This document shows, one piece after another, positions 1 through 8,811 of a stretch of DNA of 11,951 nt. The DNA lies in NCBI GenBank assembly GCA_016256075.1, contig SDVU01000611.1:1-11951 (forward strand), in the 5' to 3' direction. The stretch is from Dictyocoela muelleri (Eukaryota > Microsporidia). A model generated the notes under the pieces. It was given only the letters and a program-made list of their open reading frames with translations, did not search any database and was not told the DNA's origin. Positions within the stretch are counted from its first letter, which is position 1. Each line of letters starts with the position of its first letter. The position numbers and the translations under genes are program-made.

Positions 1-72
1 GTGTAGTCTAGTGGTAGAAAATTAGTAGTCAAAAGTTTGAGTTTGTTTGGTTCGAATCCCGGTGAGTGAATT
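1..72 (+). pseudogene. tRNA-like sequence (tRNA pseudogene or SINE head), cut by the window edge
   Basis: The sequence at 4-14 (tagtctagtgg) fits the Pol III A box and that at 49-59 (ggttcgaatcc) fits the B box, at normal tRNA spacing. The block resembles eukaryotic tRNA genes that begin with a TAGTCTAGTGG D-arm. The cloverleaf is poor: only a three-pair D stem can be drawn, the anticodon arm collapses into a TCAAA/TTTGA hairpin with almost no loop, and the T stem has a mismatch. The 5' acceptor half lies partly outside the window. I read it as a decayed tRNA or the tRNA-derived head of a SINE. No anticodon can be assigned. Confidence 0.4.
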
Positions 73-120
73 TCCTTGATAAGAACTAAAAAAGTGAAAA
101 TTATTAAAAAAAAATTAAAA

Positions 121-186
121 CGGTCTAATCATGACTCGAACCTGGTTTCGGGCAGGGCGCGGTTGCGGGCCGGGCGCGCGACATAA
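121..186. other. GC-rich island in AT-rich DNA
   Basis: About 65 bases here have far more G+C than the surroundings, with runs such as gggcagggcgcgg and cgggcgcgcgaca. On the minus strand, 135-144 contains a B-box-like ggttcgagtc. No matching A box is seen upstream of it, so I do not call a second tRNA. Its end, gcgcgcgacata at 174-185, recurs inverted at 11919-11930. It is probably the body or edge of a dispersed repeat whose head is the tRNA-like block at 1-72. Confidence 0.35.
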
Positions 187-3100
187 AATAATTTAATTAT
201 AAATAATAATAATATTTATACGTAGAATTACGTTTACATTATTTTATTTTTTGTTGTATACTCAATTTACAATTTCAATACCTTCCTCATAAAATTTTGA
301 TAAAATGCTATATTAAATTTGAAAAAAAATGACTACCGAACTTTAAAAAACTTTAAAAAAAAAAGAACAGAAATGTTTGCACGAATGTCATGTCTTATCA
401 TTCTTTCCAAAAATATTGTACCCATAAAAAATTATTTATAAAACATCATCTCGTATTTATTAAAATGCGATTTTATAGATAAAAACTTAACTAAAATTAT
501 AAAATTGAATTTTTTTTAATTTTTTAAAATTGTTAAAATTAAGATTAAATAGAAAATATATTTTATTAGAAATTAAAATGTCACTGTTCATACGCCTTTG
601 CCTTTAACGCACGACAAGGATATGAAAACCTAAATGATTTATTTTGAATAATAATAGAAGGTTTTCGATCAGCCCATGTCAGGTTTGAGTCTTTATTAAA
701 TGACTTAATATTATTTTTTTTTAATTTATTTTTGTTTTTATTTAATAAATCCTCACCCGCAGTACGAATCGTGGTATTGACTAGTATTATCACACATTTG
801 ACACTAGACATATTTATTTACATTACTATTATCATCAAAATAAATATTTAAAATATTGAAATAAATCCATATCATTGTGTATATATAATAAGGTATATAA
901 TTTTTTATTGGGCTTCTTCTGGAAAGAGGGTTAATAAGAAGCTGATTTACTTTGTCTTGACTTAATAGTAATTAAAAAGTATTATAATTGAATTCTAACC
1001 ATAGGGAGCTTAGCGGAAATTTTTTTTACTATAACTCTCTGTATTTAAATTGAGAATAGACTATATTTTAAAAAAATGACATTGTTAGATTAGAAATCTA
1101 TATATATTTAAAAATCTTTTATGATTACAAAATAAAAAAAAGTAATAATGGATGTAAAAAGTTGAATCAAAAAAAATCATAATAACAATAAAAAATAATA
1201 AAAAAAAGATCAATCCAAACTGAACATATTGCATAGGATCATAATAAGGCAGAAAAACGTTACAATAAATAAAAATTACATGATAATACAAAATAATATG
1301 ACAACAAAAAATAATAATTACTGAATAAAAAACAGTAATTTTATAATGTTACGAGACAGCTTGCCCCTTTTTCAATCACGAAAAATTTTTACTAATTATA
1401 AATTTTTATTTATAATATTTTATCATGTTTTAGATTTTTTTTATTTTATATTTCTTCACAATTATTAATAATTTTTTATTCTATAATTTTAGTAAGGTTT
1501 AAAGAAATATAATCTTAAACTTTTTTTTTAATTTTTTCTTTTTTTAACTAATTATTGGGATTAAATTATAAATTCATGTACACAAAAAAAATAAAAAAAA
1601 ATACTTTTTTTTCTATGACAACAAGCTTCGGTTATGATGAGTCTCTTGTTTTATATAAATCATGTCAAAAGAAGATCATTTTTGTTTTTTCTTCCTTATA
1701 TAATAAGTTAAAAAATCTAATAATATATTTTATATATTATTTACAGGGTATGAAGTAAGATATTATAACGTTTTCACCCAATATTTAAATGCTATTAATG
1801 CTATTAATAATAACTTCTGATCTAGAAATAAAAAACAGTCGATTGTATAGATACAAGTCACAAGGAAAGAAACATTTAGTAAAAACTCGAAAAATAATTT
1901 ATTAAGAAAAAATAAAAGAGAGTAACATTTGAGAAACGAACCTCGAGGCTAGATTCGCGCCGAAATAAATGTCAGAGGCAAAATACACTTCGCTAAATAT
2001 GCCTTTTTGTTTTATTAATTGATTTTTAATATAAAAAAATTTTTTTTTATATAGAATAGAATAAGTAAGAGCAAAAATATCACTTAAATTACAATAATTA
2101 AAATTGATTTTCATTAAATAATTTTAAGAAGTCAAAAAAAACGAAAAATATTTAATTCTATATACTATAATTTATAAATATAAATGTGTTTAAACTTATT
2201 AACAAAGGAATAACCTATATATTTGGGAAAAAAGATTTTCCCTATTTTTTTAGAGATGAAATTTGGTAAAAGATATAAATATATGGAAAAAAGATTTTCT
2301 CTTTAAAATCAAAACTACAATTTAAAAAAGCGAATCTAAAATATATAACAATTTATGTACTTATTATTTTAAAAAGTCAATATAATAACTTTTTTCGCGG
2401 CTTTATAATCTATAAAAAACATTCATTCTCATATTTGTCAAAATTAGGTTTATTTACAATAAAATGACATGTTGGAATAACGCAAATAATGTTAGAGAAT
2501 ACCATATTAAAGACAGGTTTTTTAATATGTCAAGTTCTTTAAAATCTAAAAAAAATAACATGTTTTTTTGCTAATAATATTTATTGGCGTTTTTTCATGT
2601 ATATTTTTGACATCAAGAAGTATACCTATATAAATTAAGGTAATGAATACACATTTTATTATATATAAAATTTACTCGATCTGCCTATTCTATTTTTAAT
2701 AAAAAATGCGAGACAGATACTGATATTCCAATTATTAAAGCTTAAATATGGACTTGTTAAAACAAAACATATATAATTATAATGAAATAATTATCTTTTT
2801 TTCATGATAAATAAAAAAATATAATGATTACATTCAAAATAAATATAGATATCTAGGATATAAAAGTCGGTGTACGATTTTTATGAAGTTTAAAACTAAA
2901 AATTCAAAATGTCATTTGAGTAAAGAAAAAAATAGATTTGTCTATTAAAAGACTTAGTAAAAATATGATAATCCCATGAATAGTGCAACAAATGATACAA
3001 TTTTCGAAATATATTGCAAGAATATCGTATAAATAAATATTATTACGAGTTTTAAGTCATGCACAGTATAAAATACATTTTAAGTTATTTTACAAAGTTA

Positions 3101-3470
3101 TATAATTAATATATATATATATATTTTGATATTTAATGTAAAACAATTTTTTGTCTTTCGTGTAACATGATAATAATATATGCTCTAGATGGAATACGAA
3201 TGACTTTAAGTCTGTGAAATGTTTATTGTACGTTAGAAATAAGGAACTATATGTTTGTAGGGGAGTTGATAATAGCGAAACAGTATAGTTAATAAAAGTG
3301 GAGAAATTGATTATAAATAATTACTTTTTTTCTAATTATCCTGAGAATTAAATCACAATTTTGTTGGTGTTTCTCGTTGTAATTACTCCCAAAATTTAAT
3401 TATTTTATTATATTTTAAGTGAATGTTTCTACTCTCTACAAATATATTTCAAAATAAAAGAACTTTTCTG
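187..3470. other. AT-rich stretch without a supportable gene
   Basis: I see only AT-rich, low-complexity DNA with short open frames. The least repetitive is a minus-strand frame of 76 codons at 581-811. Its composition is mixed but it matches no family I know and no partner exon is visible. A minus-strand frame at 1902-2114 (70 codons) and plus-strand frames at 1085-1758 are dominated by A/T codons. A short plus-strand open stretch at about 3186-3290 reads WNTNDFKSVKCLL and onward to a stop, and looks somewhat like protein, but I cannot name it. A direct repeat (aaaaaagatttt core) occurs at 2218-2246 and 2279-2305. A 7-bp stem (gcttctt/aagaagc) lies at 912-942. Confidence 0.5.
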
Positions 3471-3760
3471 TTTTGAGGTAGCAGAAAATATCTAAATCTA
3501 GAAAATATGAATATAAATATATAAATTACAAAAGACGTATAATACAAAGATGTTAGGAATGCGTTCTTATTTTTTCATGAGCTCATCTAAGTGGACATAT
3601 ACATTTATACTACCAAAAGAAGTATCATATGTATATGACCGCTTAGAGGAGGTCATGAAAAAATTAAGACGCATTCCTAACATCTTTGTATTATACGTCT
3701 TTTGTAATTTATATATTTATATTCATATCTTCTAGATTTAGATATTTCTGCTACACAAAA
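3471..3760. repeat. Palindromic MITE, family A, copy 1
   Basis: The whole 290-bp unit folds on itself. The left arm from ggtagcag (3477) to about 3581 matches the reverse complement of 3650-3754 at about 96%, with one indel and a few substitutions. The palindrome continues inward at lower identity (ctcatctaagtggacatat against its mirror), leaving only about 10 bases unpaired near 3613-3622. The ends read ttttgaggtagcag and ctgctacacaaaa. No clear target duplication is visible. It encodes nothing; the open frame across it is a by-product of the hairpin. The high arm identity compared with copy 2 suggests a younger insertion, or gene conversion between its own arms. Confidence 0.85.
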
Positions 3761-3838
3761 AAAAAGAAATGTCCCTCCTTATGCGACCTTTTAAATTTTT
3801 ATAAAAAAGCTGTAAGAGTTGTAATGTCTGTATACTTA

Positions 3839-4530
3839 CGCAATGAAAAAAATGCGAGTAACATTTTAAAAAGAGACGAAATTAGAAATCGATAAAAATA
3901 CCCGATTTGCCGAAAAAATATGGAGTTTCATGAGGAAAAAGATAATTTTTTTTGTTCTCGTATATGTGATACGAAAATTACGGTTATAGATAATGCTATT
4001 TTGTGTGGAATAATTCAGCTATAGAAATTTCATTTTTTTTTTCGCTTATTTTTATTTTTTATAAAAATCTATATACACGTGGAATTTAAAGAAATCGGAA
4101 TTTTTACATAATTTAATAGTTAAATTAAAAAAAAAGAATTGAGGAAAATAAAATTAGGTATAATAAAAAAACATAAATGTTGGGAGGAGATGATGTTATT
4201 AGACAGGTAGACGAATCGTTAATGGCTTCAGCTTAATATGGGGGAAAATATTTTCATGATCAAACTTGAGTATTTGAAGTTGTTTAACGACATTCCGGTA
4301 AATTTTACATAAAAAAAGTAGTACCTAATAGAAGTAAAGGAACGCTCCAAATATTATTGAAAAGATTGTTGTGGATTCAACTATTATAATATCTGTTTAA
4401 GCTTAAATATATATATAGTTGTTTGAAGAGAGTTAAAACATTTTAAAGTCATTCATGATAAAAATTTTATTGATTCCAAAACTTGGTCACACACTTAAAC
4501 AATAGAGTCATTGTAGAACATTTTTAAATG
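3839..4530 (+). pseudogene. Decayed Merlin (IS1595/ISXO2-like) transposase
   Basis: Pieces of a Merlin transposase lie in the right order across three frames. At 3899-4021 one frame reads YPICRKNMEFHEEKDNFFC and then SRICDTK: a zinc ribbon in which the first cysteine of the usual CPxC is now tyrosine (Cys codons at 3908, 3953 and 3965). At 4177-4233 comes MLGGDDVIRQVDESLMASA, the conserved LGG...VDES segment with the first catalytic Asp at 4210. At about 4276-4370 follows HSGKFYIKKVVPNRSKGTL, the family's middle PNR motif. At 4427-4530 is HFKVIHDKNFIDS, then HT, a stop, TIES, with the third acidic residue at 4505. At least seven stops and two frame changes break it, and the second-Asp region near 4374-4420 is badly eroded. 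It is a long-dead DNA transposon of a different lineage from the one at 5811-6845. Two copies of a palindromic MITE flank it. Confidence 0.75.
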
Positions 4531-4981
4531 AAAAAGCGGAATAATATGGAATTTCTAAATCTAGACTTAAAAATATATTGCAAAGTCTTGGCTTTCTTTC
4601 CACTGGGCTTATAAGAAGATGGAGAAGTAAATAAAACATTATTAAAAAACATAAATTTATTTAAAATGTTTTCATATATATATAATTCTAAAACGTTATC
4701 TATATAACTTGTTTTCAATTTAATCTTACACCTTAATTATTACAAAATAAACAACTAAAAACTTATGTGTTACAAATTATGCAAATCCATTTCCTACACA
4801 AAGTCTTCTGTTTTTTTTAGAGATTACAAAAATTTGAGTTTACAAGAGTTTTTAGCTGTTTTGCGTAAAAATGGAAATTTTTACGTTTTTATTATGACAT
4901 CTATTATATTTTTTTTGTTATCGTCATATTATATAATTTTTTTACGTTTTTGTGCAAAGCCCTATAATTATGTATATTTTA
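4531..4981. other. AT-rich stretch without a supportable gene
   Basis: This lies between the decayed Merlin gene and MITE copy 2. A plus-strand frame opens at 4765 and runs 99 codons, but its last third is the left arm of the MITE and the rest is a run of hydrophobic A/T-coded residues with no family match. A minus-strand frame at 4524-4718 overlaps the transposase remains. I do not accept either as a gene. Part may be the 3' non-coding end of the dead Merlin element. Confidence 0.4.
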
Positions 4982-5268
4982 TTTTTGGGGTAGCAGAAAT
5001 ATCTAAATATAGAAGATTTAATATAAATATAAAAATGAAAAAGATTAGAATTATTAGATGTTAGGAATATTTTTTTATTTATTCACGAGCTTTATTTTGT
5101 ATATTCAAATATGGTAATAAAAACTTACGTGAAAATAAGTATATTATATTATAAAAAAAGCTCATAAAAAAATAAAAAATCTATTTCCACATCTTTGTAT
5201 TCTACTGCTTTTTATTTTCATATTTATTTTTTCTATTATAGTTTTAGATATTTCTGCTACCCCCAAAA
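4982..5268. repeat. Palindromic MITE, family A, copy 2 (older)
   Basis: It has the same family and nearly the same length (287 bp) as the unit at 3471-3760. The ends are near-perfect inverted repeats: tttttggggtagcagaaat on the left and the mirror of tttgctaccccc-type sequence on the right, ctgctacccccaaaa, ending at 5268. Internal landmarks shared with copy 1 include gatgttaggaat on the left and acatctttgtatt on the right. The internal arms have diverged, so this copy is older. The family terminus inferred from both copies is TTTTGGGGGTAGCAGAAATA. No target duplication is evident and no protein is encoded. Confidence 0.8.
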
Positions 5269-5714
5269 CAGTAAAGTTACAAAATAAAGATAAATTTTTA
5301 CGATGGAAAATCTGATAATAAGATTAATATGTGTTTTGGAAAGATTTATATTTTGTATTTAACAGTAAATATTATTACTGAAAAGTAATTAATGTCACAG
5401 TTTGTAACTGTTACAGTTTTTAGCGATTCACTGTCATGTACGTTAAAAAAATTAAACAAATAAAGGAAAGTGTCGCTAGAATTAAATATTGTCTGGGGGC
5501 AATACAAAAAATTAATATATAGTTTTTAGAAAAATATATTATGTATTTCTTAGCTTTTAAAAATACATTAAAAATTAAAAATTGTTTAAAATAAATTAGA
5601 ACAGTTTAAAACAGTTTATATATTTAAGAAGAAAATAAATGAAAATAGAAAAAAACAAAAAATATTTAATTTATTTTTATTTTATTATTATTTAATATTA
5701 TTAACGACATAATA
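5269..5714. other. AT-rich stretch without a gene
   Basis: Nothing supportable is seen: A/T homopolymer runs, a short repeated 'aacagttta' motif near 5600-5615, and a cluster of cagtt/aactg words near 5398-5435 that could form small hairpins. There is no open frame above background. Confidence 0.4.
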
Positions 5715-5741
5715 CATTTTTTGGCGCTATGGTCTGAGACC
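5715..5741. repeat. Left terminal inverted repeat of the Merlin element
   Basis: It pairs with 6787-6813 at 23 of 27 positions. It ends in GGTCTGAGACC, of which the inverted form also occurs at 5771-5781, giving the left end two such sites 40 bp apart against one on the right. Such doubled sites are candidate transposase-binding sites (inference). Confidence 0.75.
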
Positions 5742-5810
5742 AAGGGTCGAATTTTTTTTAAGGAAAATCCGGTCTCAGACCTTAAACTTGGAATTTCGGT
5801 AAACCCTTAA

Positions 5811-6845
5811 ATGAATTTTTCAAAAGAACCAATAAATTCAAGATACGAAATTTTTTTAAGCAATAACAAGGCAATTGAATTTTTGAAGTATCAAGGATTT
5901 CTGGATCTTCATATGGAATGTTTTAAATGCAAAAGGGGGGATGAGCATCGAACATTATGTGAAGTATGCCTCAGTTAATAGACTGAGTTGCCGAAATCAA
6001 AAATGTGGGAAAAGTAAACCACTTTTTCGGGGTTGAAAATAGGTCAAATTCAAATTGATCTATTCGAACTTCTTTTGTATTTATTCATGGTTAGAGAAAA
6101 ACTATGAATATACATAAGAAAATTAAAATGTTTCATTGAGCCAATCAAGAGAATTAAAAGACAGTTAATGAAAGTCTTTGAATAATAAAATAAAACAACT
6201 TGGAAAAAACTTGGTGAAACACACGCTGTTCAGGTTGATGAGAGTGTTGTAATCAAAGGAAAACTTATTAGATCCCCTTCTAATATGTATGATATTAAAG
6301 AAAAGGCTGTTTGGATTATTGGAGCTGTCGAAGAGGTTACAAGAGAGGTTATTCTTGAGATAGTACCGAATAGGAAAAAAACAACCTTTCTAGCATTTTT
6401 CAAAAAATACATATGTGATAAAGCTGTGGTAAAAACAGATGGCCATAGATCTTATCCTGCTGCAGTTGCAGGTATAGAAGGAAAACATTTGATTGTTAAC
6501 CACGAAGAAGGTTTTAAGAACAAAGAAGGGCATCATACAAATTTAATTGAGTGTGAGTGGTCTCATTTTAAAGCCGATATCAAGACAAGAAAAGGTATAC
6601 CAGGGTTTGCTATTAGAAATTATATAGAGGAATATATATGGCGACGAAGAAATATAAAAAAAAACTTCTTAGAATTTAAGATTAGCATTTTTAAAAATTA
6701 TTTCTCTTCTTCTTACACCAAAATAAAAAAAATTAAACCATATTTTTTAATTATTTTTTTTGTAATATTTCTCTTCAAAAAACCCCGGTCTCAGACCCTA
6801 GAGCAGAAAAATGGGATTTATAAGTTTAAAGGAAGGGATATATAA
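5811..6845 (+). pseudogene. Merlin (ISXO2-like, DDE) transposase, N-terminal half broken
   Basis: The likely start is ATG 5811. That frame runs 55 codons and contains a zinc-ribbon beginning, ECFKCK...LCEVC (Cys at residues 37, 40, 50 and 53), then stops at 5976. The ribbon's end, RLSCRNQKCGKSKPLF, continues at 5980 in another frame. A helical segment (KIGQIQIDLFELL) returns to the first frame at 6036-6104, then stops again. From 6189 the frame is open to 6845 with no upstream ATG and carries the whole catalytic core: QVDES (first Asp at 6237), EIVPNRKK, KTDGHRSYP (second Asp at 6438), VNHEEGFKNKEGHHTN and IECEWSHFK (third acidic Glu at 6549), then YIEEYIWRRR. All three catalytic residues survive. 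The family domain ends near 6670; the remaining codons are A/T-rich sequence and the right terminal repeat. The ATG at 6285 lies after the first catalytic Asp and cannot be the true start. At least three interruptions make it a fairly young pseudogene. Confidence 0.88.
6787..6813. repeat. Right terminal inverted repeat of the Merlin element
   Basis: It starts ggtctcagacc at 6787 and ends at aaaaatg. The mirror image of the left repeat, it lies inside the 3' extension of the transposase reading frame, which shows that this frame runs past its natural end. Confidence 0.75.
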
Positions 6846-6881
6846 GTTTAAATATCCATCTTGTATTAAATTTAAAAAAAA

Positions 6882-7347
6882 AACACTCTCACTAATTGAA
6901 AAAATCGCTCTCACTAATTGAAAAGATCGCTCTCATAATGTAAAGATCGCACTCACTAATAAAATATTGCACTCATTAATGAAAAGATAGGTCTCACTAA
7001 TTGAAAAGATTTTTTTTTCTCTAATTGAAAAAGATTTCACCCACTAACTGAAAAAATAGCTCCCACCAATGAATAGCACGCACCTACTAATTGTAAAGAT
7101 CGCTCCTACTAATGAAATATGGCTCCCACTAACGAAAATATCGCTCTCAACAATTGAAAAGATCGCTCTAAACAATTGAAAAAATCGCTCTAAACAATTG
7201 AAAAGATCGCTCTATATAATTGAAAAGATCGCTCCCACTAATGAAAATACAGCTCTCAACTACTGCAAATATAGCTTTCACTAATATAAAATTTATCTCA
7301 CTAATTTAAAATATCCTCTCACTAATTGAAAAGATAACTTGCACAAT
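6882..7347. repeat. Minisatellite, 21-22-bp unit, about 22 copies
   Basis: The unit consensus is cgctctcactaattgaaaa followed by gat. I count about 22 units between 6882 and 7347, with length and base variation. A sub-type with ctaaacaattg occurs in the middle (about 7160-7220), and more eroded units lie at both edges. The array lies just outside the Merlin right end and next to the 22-bp array at 7358. It has no spacers and no coding content, so it is not a CRISPR array. Confidence 0.85.
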
Positions 7348-7357
7348 TTGAAAAACC

Positions 7358-7469
7358 CTGTAATGAAAATTTTTGTATATATTTATGAAAATTTTTGTAT
7401 ATATTTATGTGAATTTTTTTATATATTAATGAAAACGTTTGTATATATTTATAAGAATTTTTGTATATA
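7358..7469. repeat. 22-bp minisatellite, left part (five units)
   Basis: Units of the type atgaaaatttttgtatata plus ttt repeat about five times up to 7469. The last unit is cut after gtatata, where the composite element begins. Two further units at 9294-9342 are the other half of the same array. Confidence 0.85.
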
Positions 7470-7519
7470 CAGTGCCCCCCGTTAAATTCTCCGCTTTCGG
7501 GGATTTAAAAAAAAGTAGC

Positions 7520-7787
7520 GAATAACGGGGGAGAATTACGGGGAGAATTACGGGGGAGAATTACGGGGCAAATTACGAGGGCAAATTACGGGGCGAATTA
7601 CGGGGCGAATTATAGGGCGAATTACGGGGGGAATTACGGGGCAAATTACGGGGCGAATTACAGGGCGAATTACGAGGGCGAATTACGAGGGCAAATCACG
7701 GGGGCAAATTACATGGCGAATTACGGGGCGAATTACGGGCGAATTACGGGCGAATTACGGGGCAAAATACGGGGGCGATTTGCGGGA
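7520..7787. repeat. G-rich tandem array, 12-13-bp unit, about 22 copies
   Basis: The unit is gaattacggggc, with variants gggga, gagggc and gggc at its end. The first units (ggagaattacgggg) closely resemble the reverse complement of the element's own left terminus (ccccgttaaattctcc at 7477-7494). The array may have arisen by amplification of the terminal repeat. All G runs lie on the plus strand, unlike anything else in this AT-rich window except the right-hand array at 9098-9175. Confidence 0.85.
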
Positions 7788-7849
7788 GTCGCGAATTTTA
7801 TATGATTAAATTAAAAATAAAAAATGTTAATTTTATTTATTTAAATAAT

Positions 7850-8071
7850 CGGTACAGAGCCCCCAAATAGACCAAAAATTAGATTTAAAAAGGTGATCAA
7901 AAAGATAACTTCTTGAAAAGCTCTCGGGTAATATTTTTGTGAAATGAGTTAATAAGCATTTTTTATTATTCACTCGATGCCCAATAATATTACTCGAGAT
8001 ATTTTCAAAAACTTAACTTCTTGATTACTATTTTAGGCCTATTTCTTGTCTATTCGAAGACTCTGTCGGTG
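7850..8071. repeat. Diverged 220-bp inverted repeat (hairpin) inside the composite element
   Basis: The left arm, 7850 to about 7955, starts cggtacagag and includes aacttcttgaaaag and ctcgggtaatattt. It pairs with the right arm, about 7965-8071, which includes aatattactcgag and ttcttgatta and ends ctctgtcgg. Arm identity is roughly 75% by eye over about 100 bp, with a centre near 7960. It could be an older MITE nested in the composite element or part of its original arm. It contains no open frame of note. Confidence 0.65.
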
Positions 8072-8270
8072 TTTTCATAGTTATAGACCCTTTTTAAATT
8101 TATAGACGCAATTTAAATTTATAGACACATTTTTCTAAAGTTATAATCACATTTCTTTCATAAGTTTAGATACATTTTTTCAAAGTTATAGACACATTTT
8201 TTTAAGTTATAGACCCATTTTTTTTCAGTGTTATAGACACATTTTTATAGTGTTATAGACCATTTATCCG
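8072..8270. repeat. Tandem array 'agttatagacacattttt', left mirror arm
   Basis: About nine units of 19-24 bp carry the core ttatagacacattttt. The outer edge, ttttcatagttatagac (8072-8088), is a perfect 17-bp inverted match to 9037-9053, the outer edge of the opposite arm. Confidence 0.75.
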
Positions 8271-8310
8271 GAGTTATTAATCATCCGCGGATTTTAGTTT
8301 CGATTATTAT

Positions 8311-8786
8311 TTTAAACCCATAATATCCACCTCATATTTTTACCTAAAATTTTTATCAATTATATTCAACTTTATTTTCTTACCCTTTTTTTACATCCTT
8401 TTTTTACAAAGGTTAAAAAATTTGGTAAAAAAATTGTGTTAAAAATTATGGGTTAAAAATTATGGGTTGAAAAATATGGGTTAAAAAAATGAGCTGAAAA
8501 ATGGGTAATAAAAATGGTTAGAAAAATAGGGTTAAAAAACAAGGATAAAAAGTAAGGGTTAAAAATAAGGGAAAAAATAGGTTGCTTGAAAAATATGGAG
8601 TGAAAAATACAGTATAAAAAATATGGGTTGAAAAAAAAAAGAGCTAAAAAATATGTGATAAAATAATGAGGCAACAGAAGGGTTGGAAATATGGGTTAAA
8701 AAATATAGGTTAAAAAATATGGGTTAAAAAATATAAGTTAAAAATATGTGTTAAAAATAAAGGTTGAAATAAAGAGTTAGAAATAC
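8311..8786. repeat. Central 'aaaatatgggtta' array with inverted left part
   Basis: From about 8408 to 8786, about 26 degenerate units of 13-16 bp read aaaaatatgggtta. From 8311 to 8406 the same motif appears in the opposite orientation (taaacccataatat, ttacccttttttt). The switch near 8407 is the axis of the mirror layout of the composite element. A minus-strand frame of 73 codons at 8453-8674 is only the translated repeat (SIFF, FNPYF) and is not a gene. Confidence 0.75.
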
Positions 8787-8811
8787 TTAATCGGTGCAAA
8801 TTCAGCGGATA

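Larger units (their letters stand above)
5715..6813 (+). mobile_element. Merlin-superfamily DNA transposon with broken transposase
   Basis: The boundaries come from 27-bp terminal inverted repeats. Positions 5715-5741 (starting cattttttgg, ending ggtctgagacc) match the reverse complement of 6787-6813 at 23 of 27 positions without a gap. The inner 11 bp, GGTCTGAGACC, is identical in both and is itself an interrupted palindrome. A third copy (GGTCTCAGACC) sits just inside the left end at 5771-5781. The enclosed frame is a Merlin transposase, which supports the boundaries. Merlin elements usually duplicate 8-9 bp of target, but I find no convincing duplication, so the exact outer edge may be off by some bases. 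The length, 1,099 bp, is normal for a one-gene Merlin. Two imperfect 18-bp direct repeats (gggatttataagtttaaa type, 6813-6830 and 6835-6852) abut the right end. Confidence 0.8.

Noticed and set aside
1-72. Functional tRNA gene
   Set aside because: A and B boxes fit, but the anticodon arm and T stem do not fold properly.
581-811. Minus-strand open frame of 76 codons
   Set aside because: It has a mixed composition but no recognisable motif, partner exon or homologue I can name, and frames of this length are expected by chance in a window this size.
1085-2114. Several open frames of 67-70 codons on both strands
   Set aside because: They are made mainly of Phe, Ile, Lys, Tyr and Asn from A/T codons, with no domain features: typical chance frames in AT-rich DNA.
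2726-2740. 15-bp match ttccaattattaaag shared with 9596-9610
   Set aside because: It is AT-rich, short, and without a convincing extension on either side; chance is a fair explanation.
3550-3735. Open frame of 61 codons on the plus strand
   Set aside because: It lies wholly inside the palindromic MITE, and its sequence is explained by the hairpin arms.
4765-5064. 99-codon frame with a hydrophobic segment
   Set aside because: The last third is the left arm of MITE copy 2, and the apparent membrane segment comes from runs of T. No family signal.
6230-6412. Minus-strand frame of 60 codons
   Set aside because: It is antisense to the catalytic domain of the Merlin transposase, which has clear family motifs on the plus strand.
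6882-7787. CRISPR-like arrays
   Set aside because: Units are directly adjacent with no unique spacers of constant length, units are degenerate, and no cas genes are present. These are minisatellites.
8453-8674. 73-codon minus-strand frame with FNPYF repeats
   Set aside because: It is a translation of the central tandem array of the composite element.
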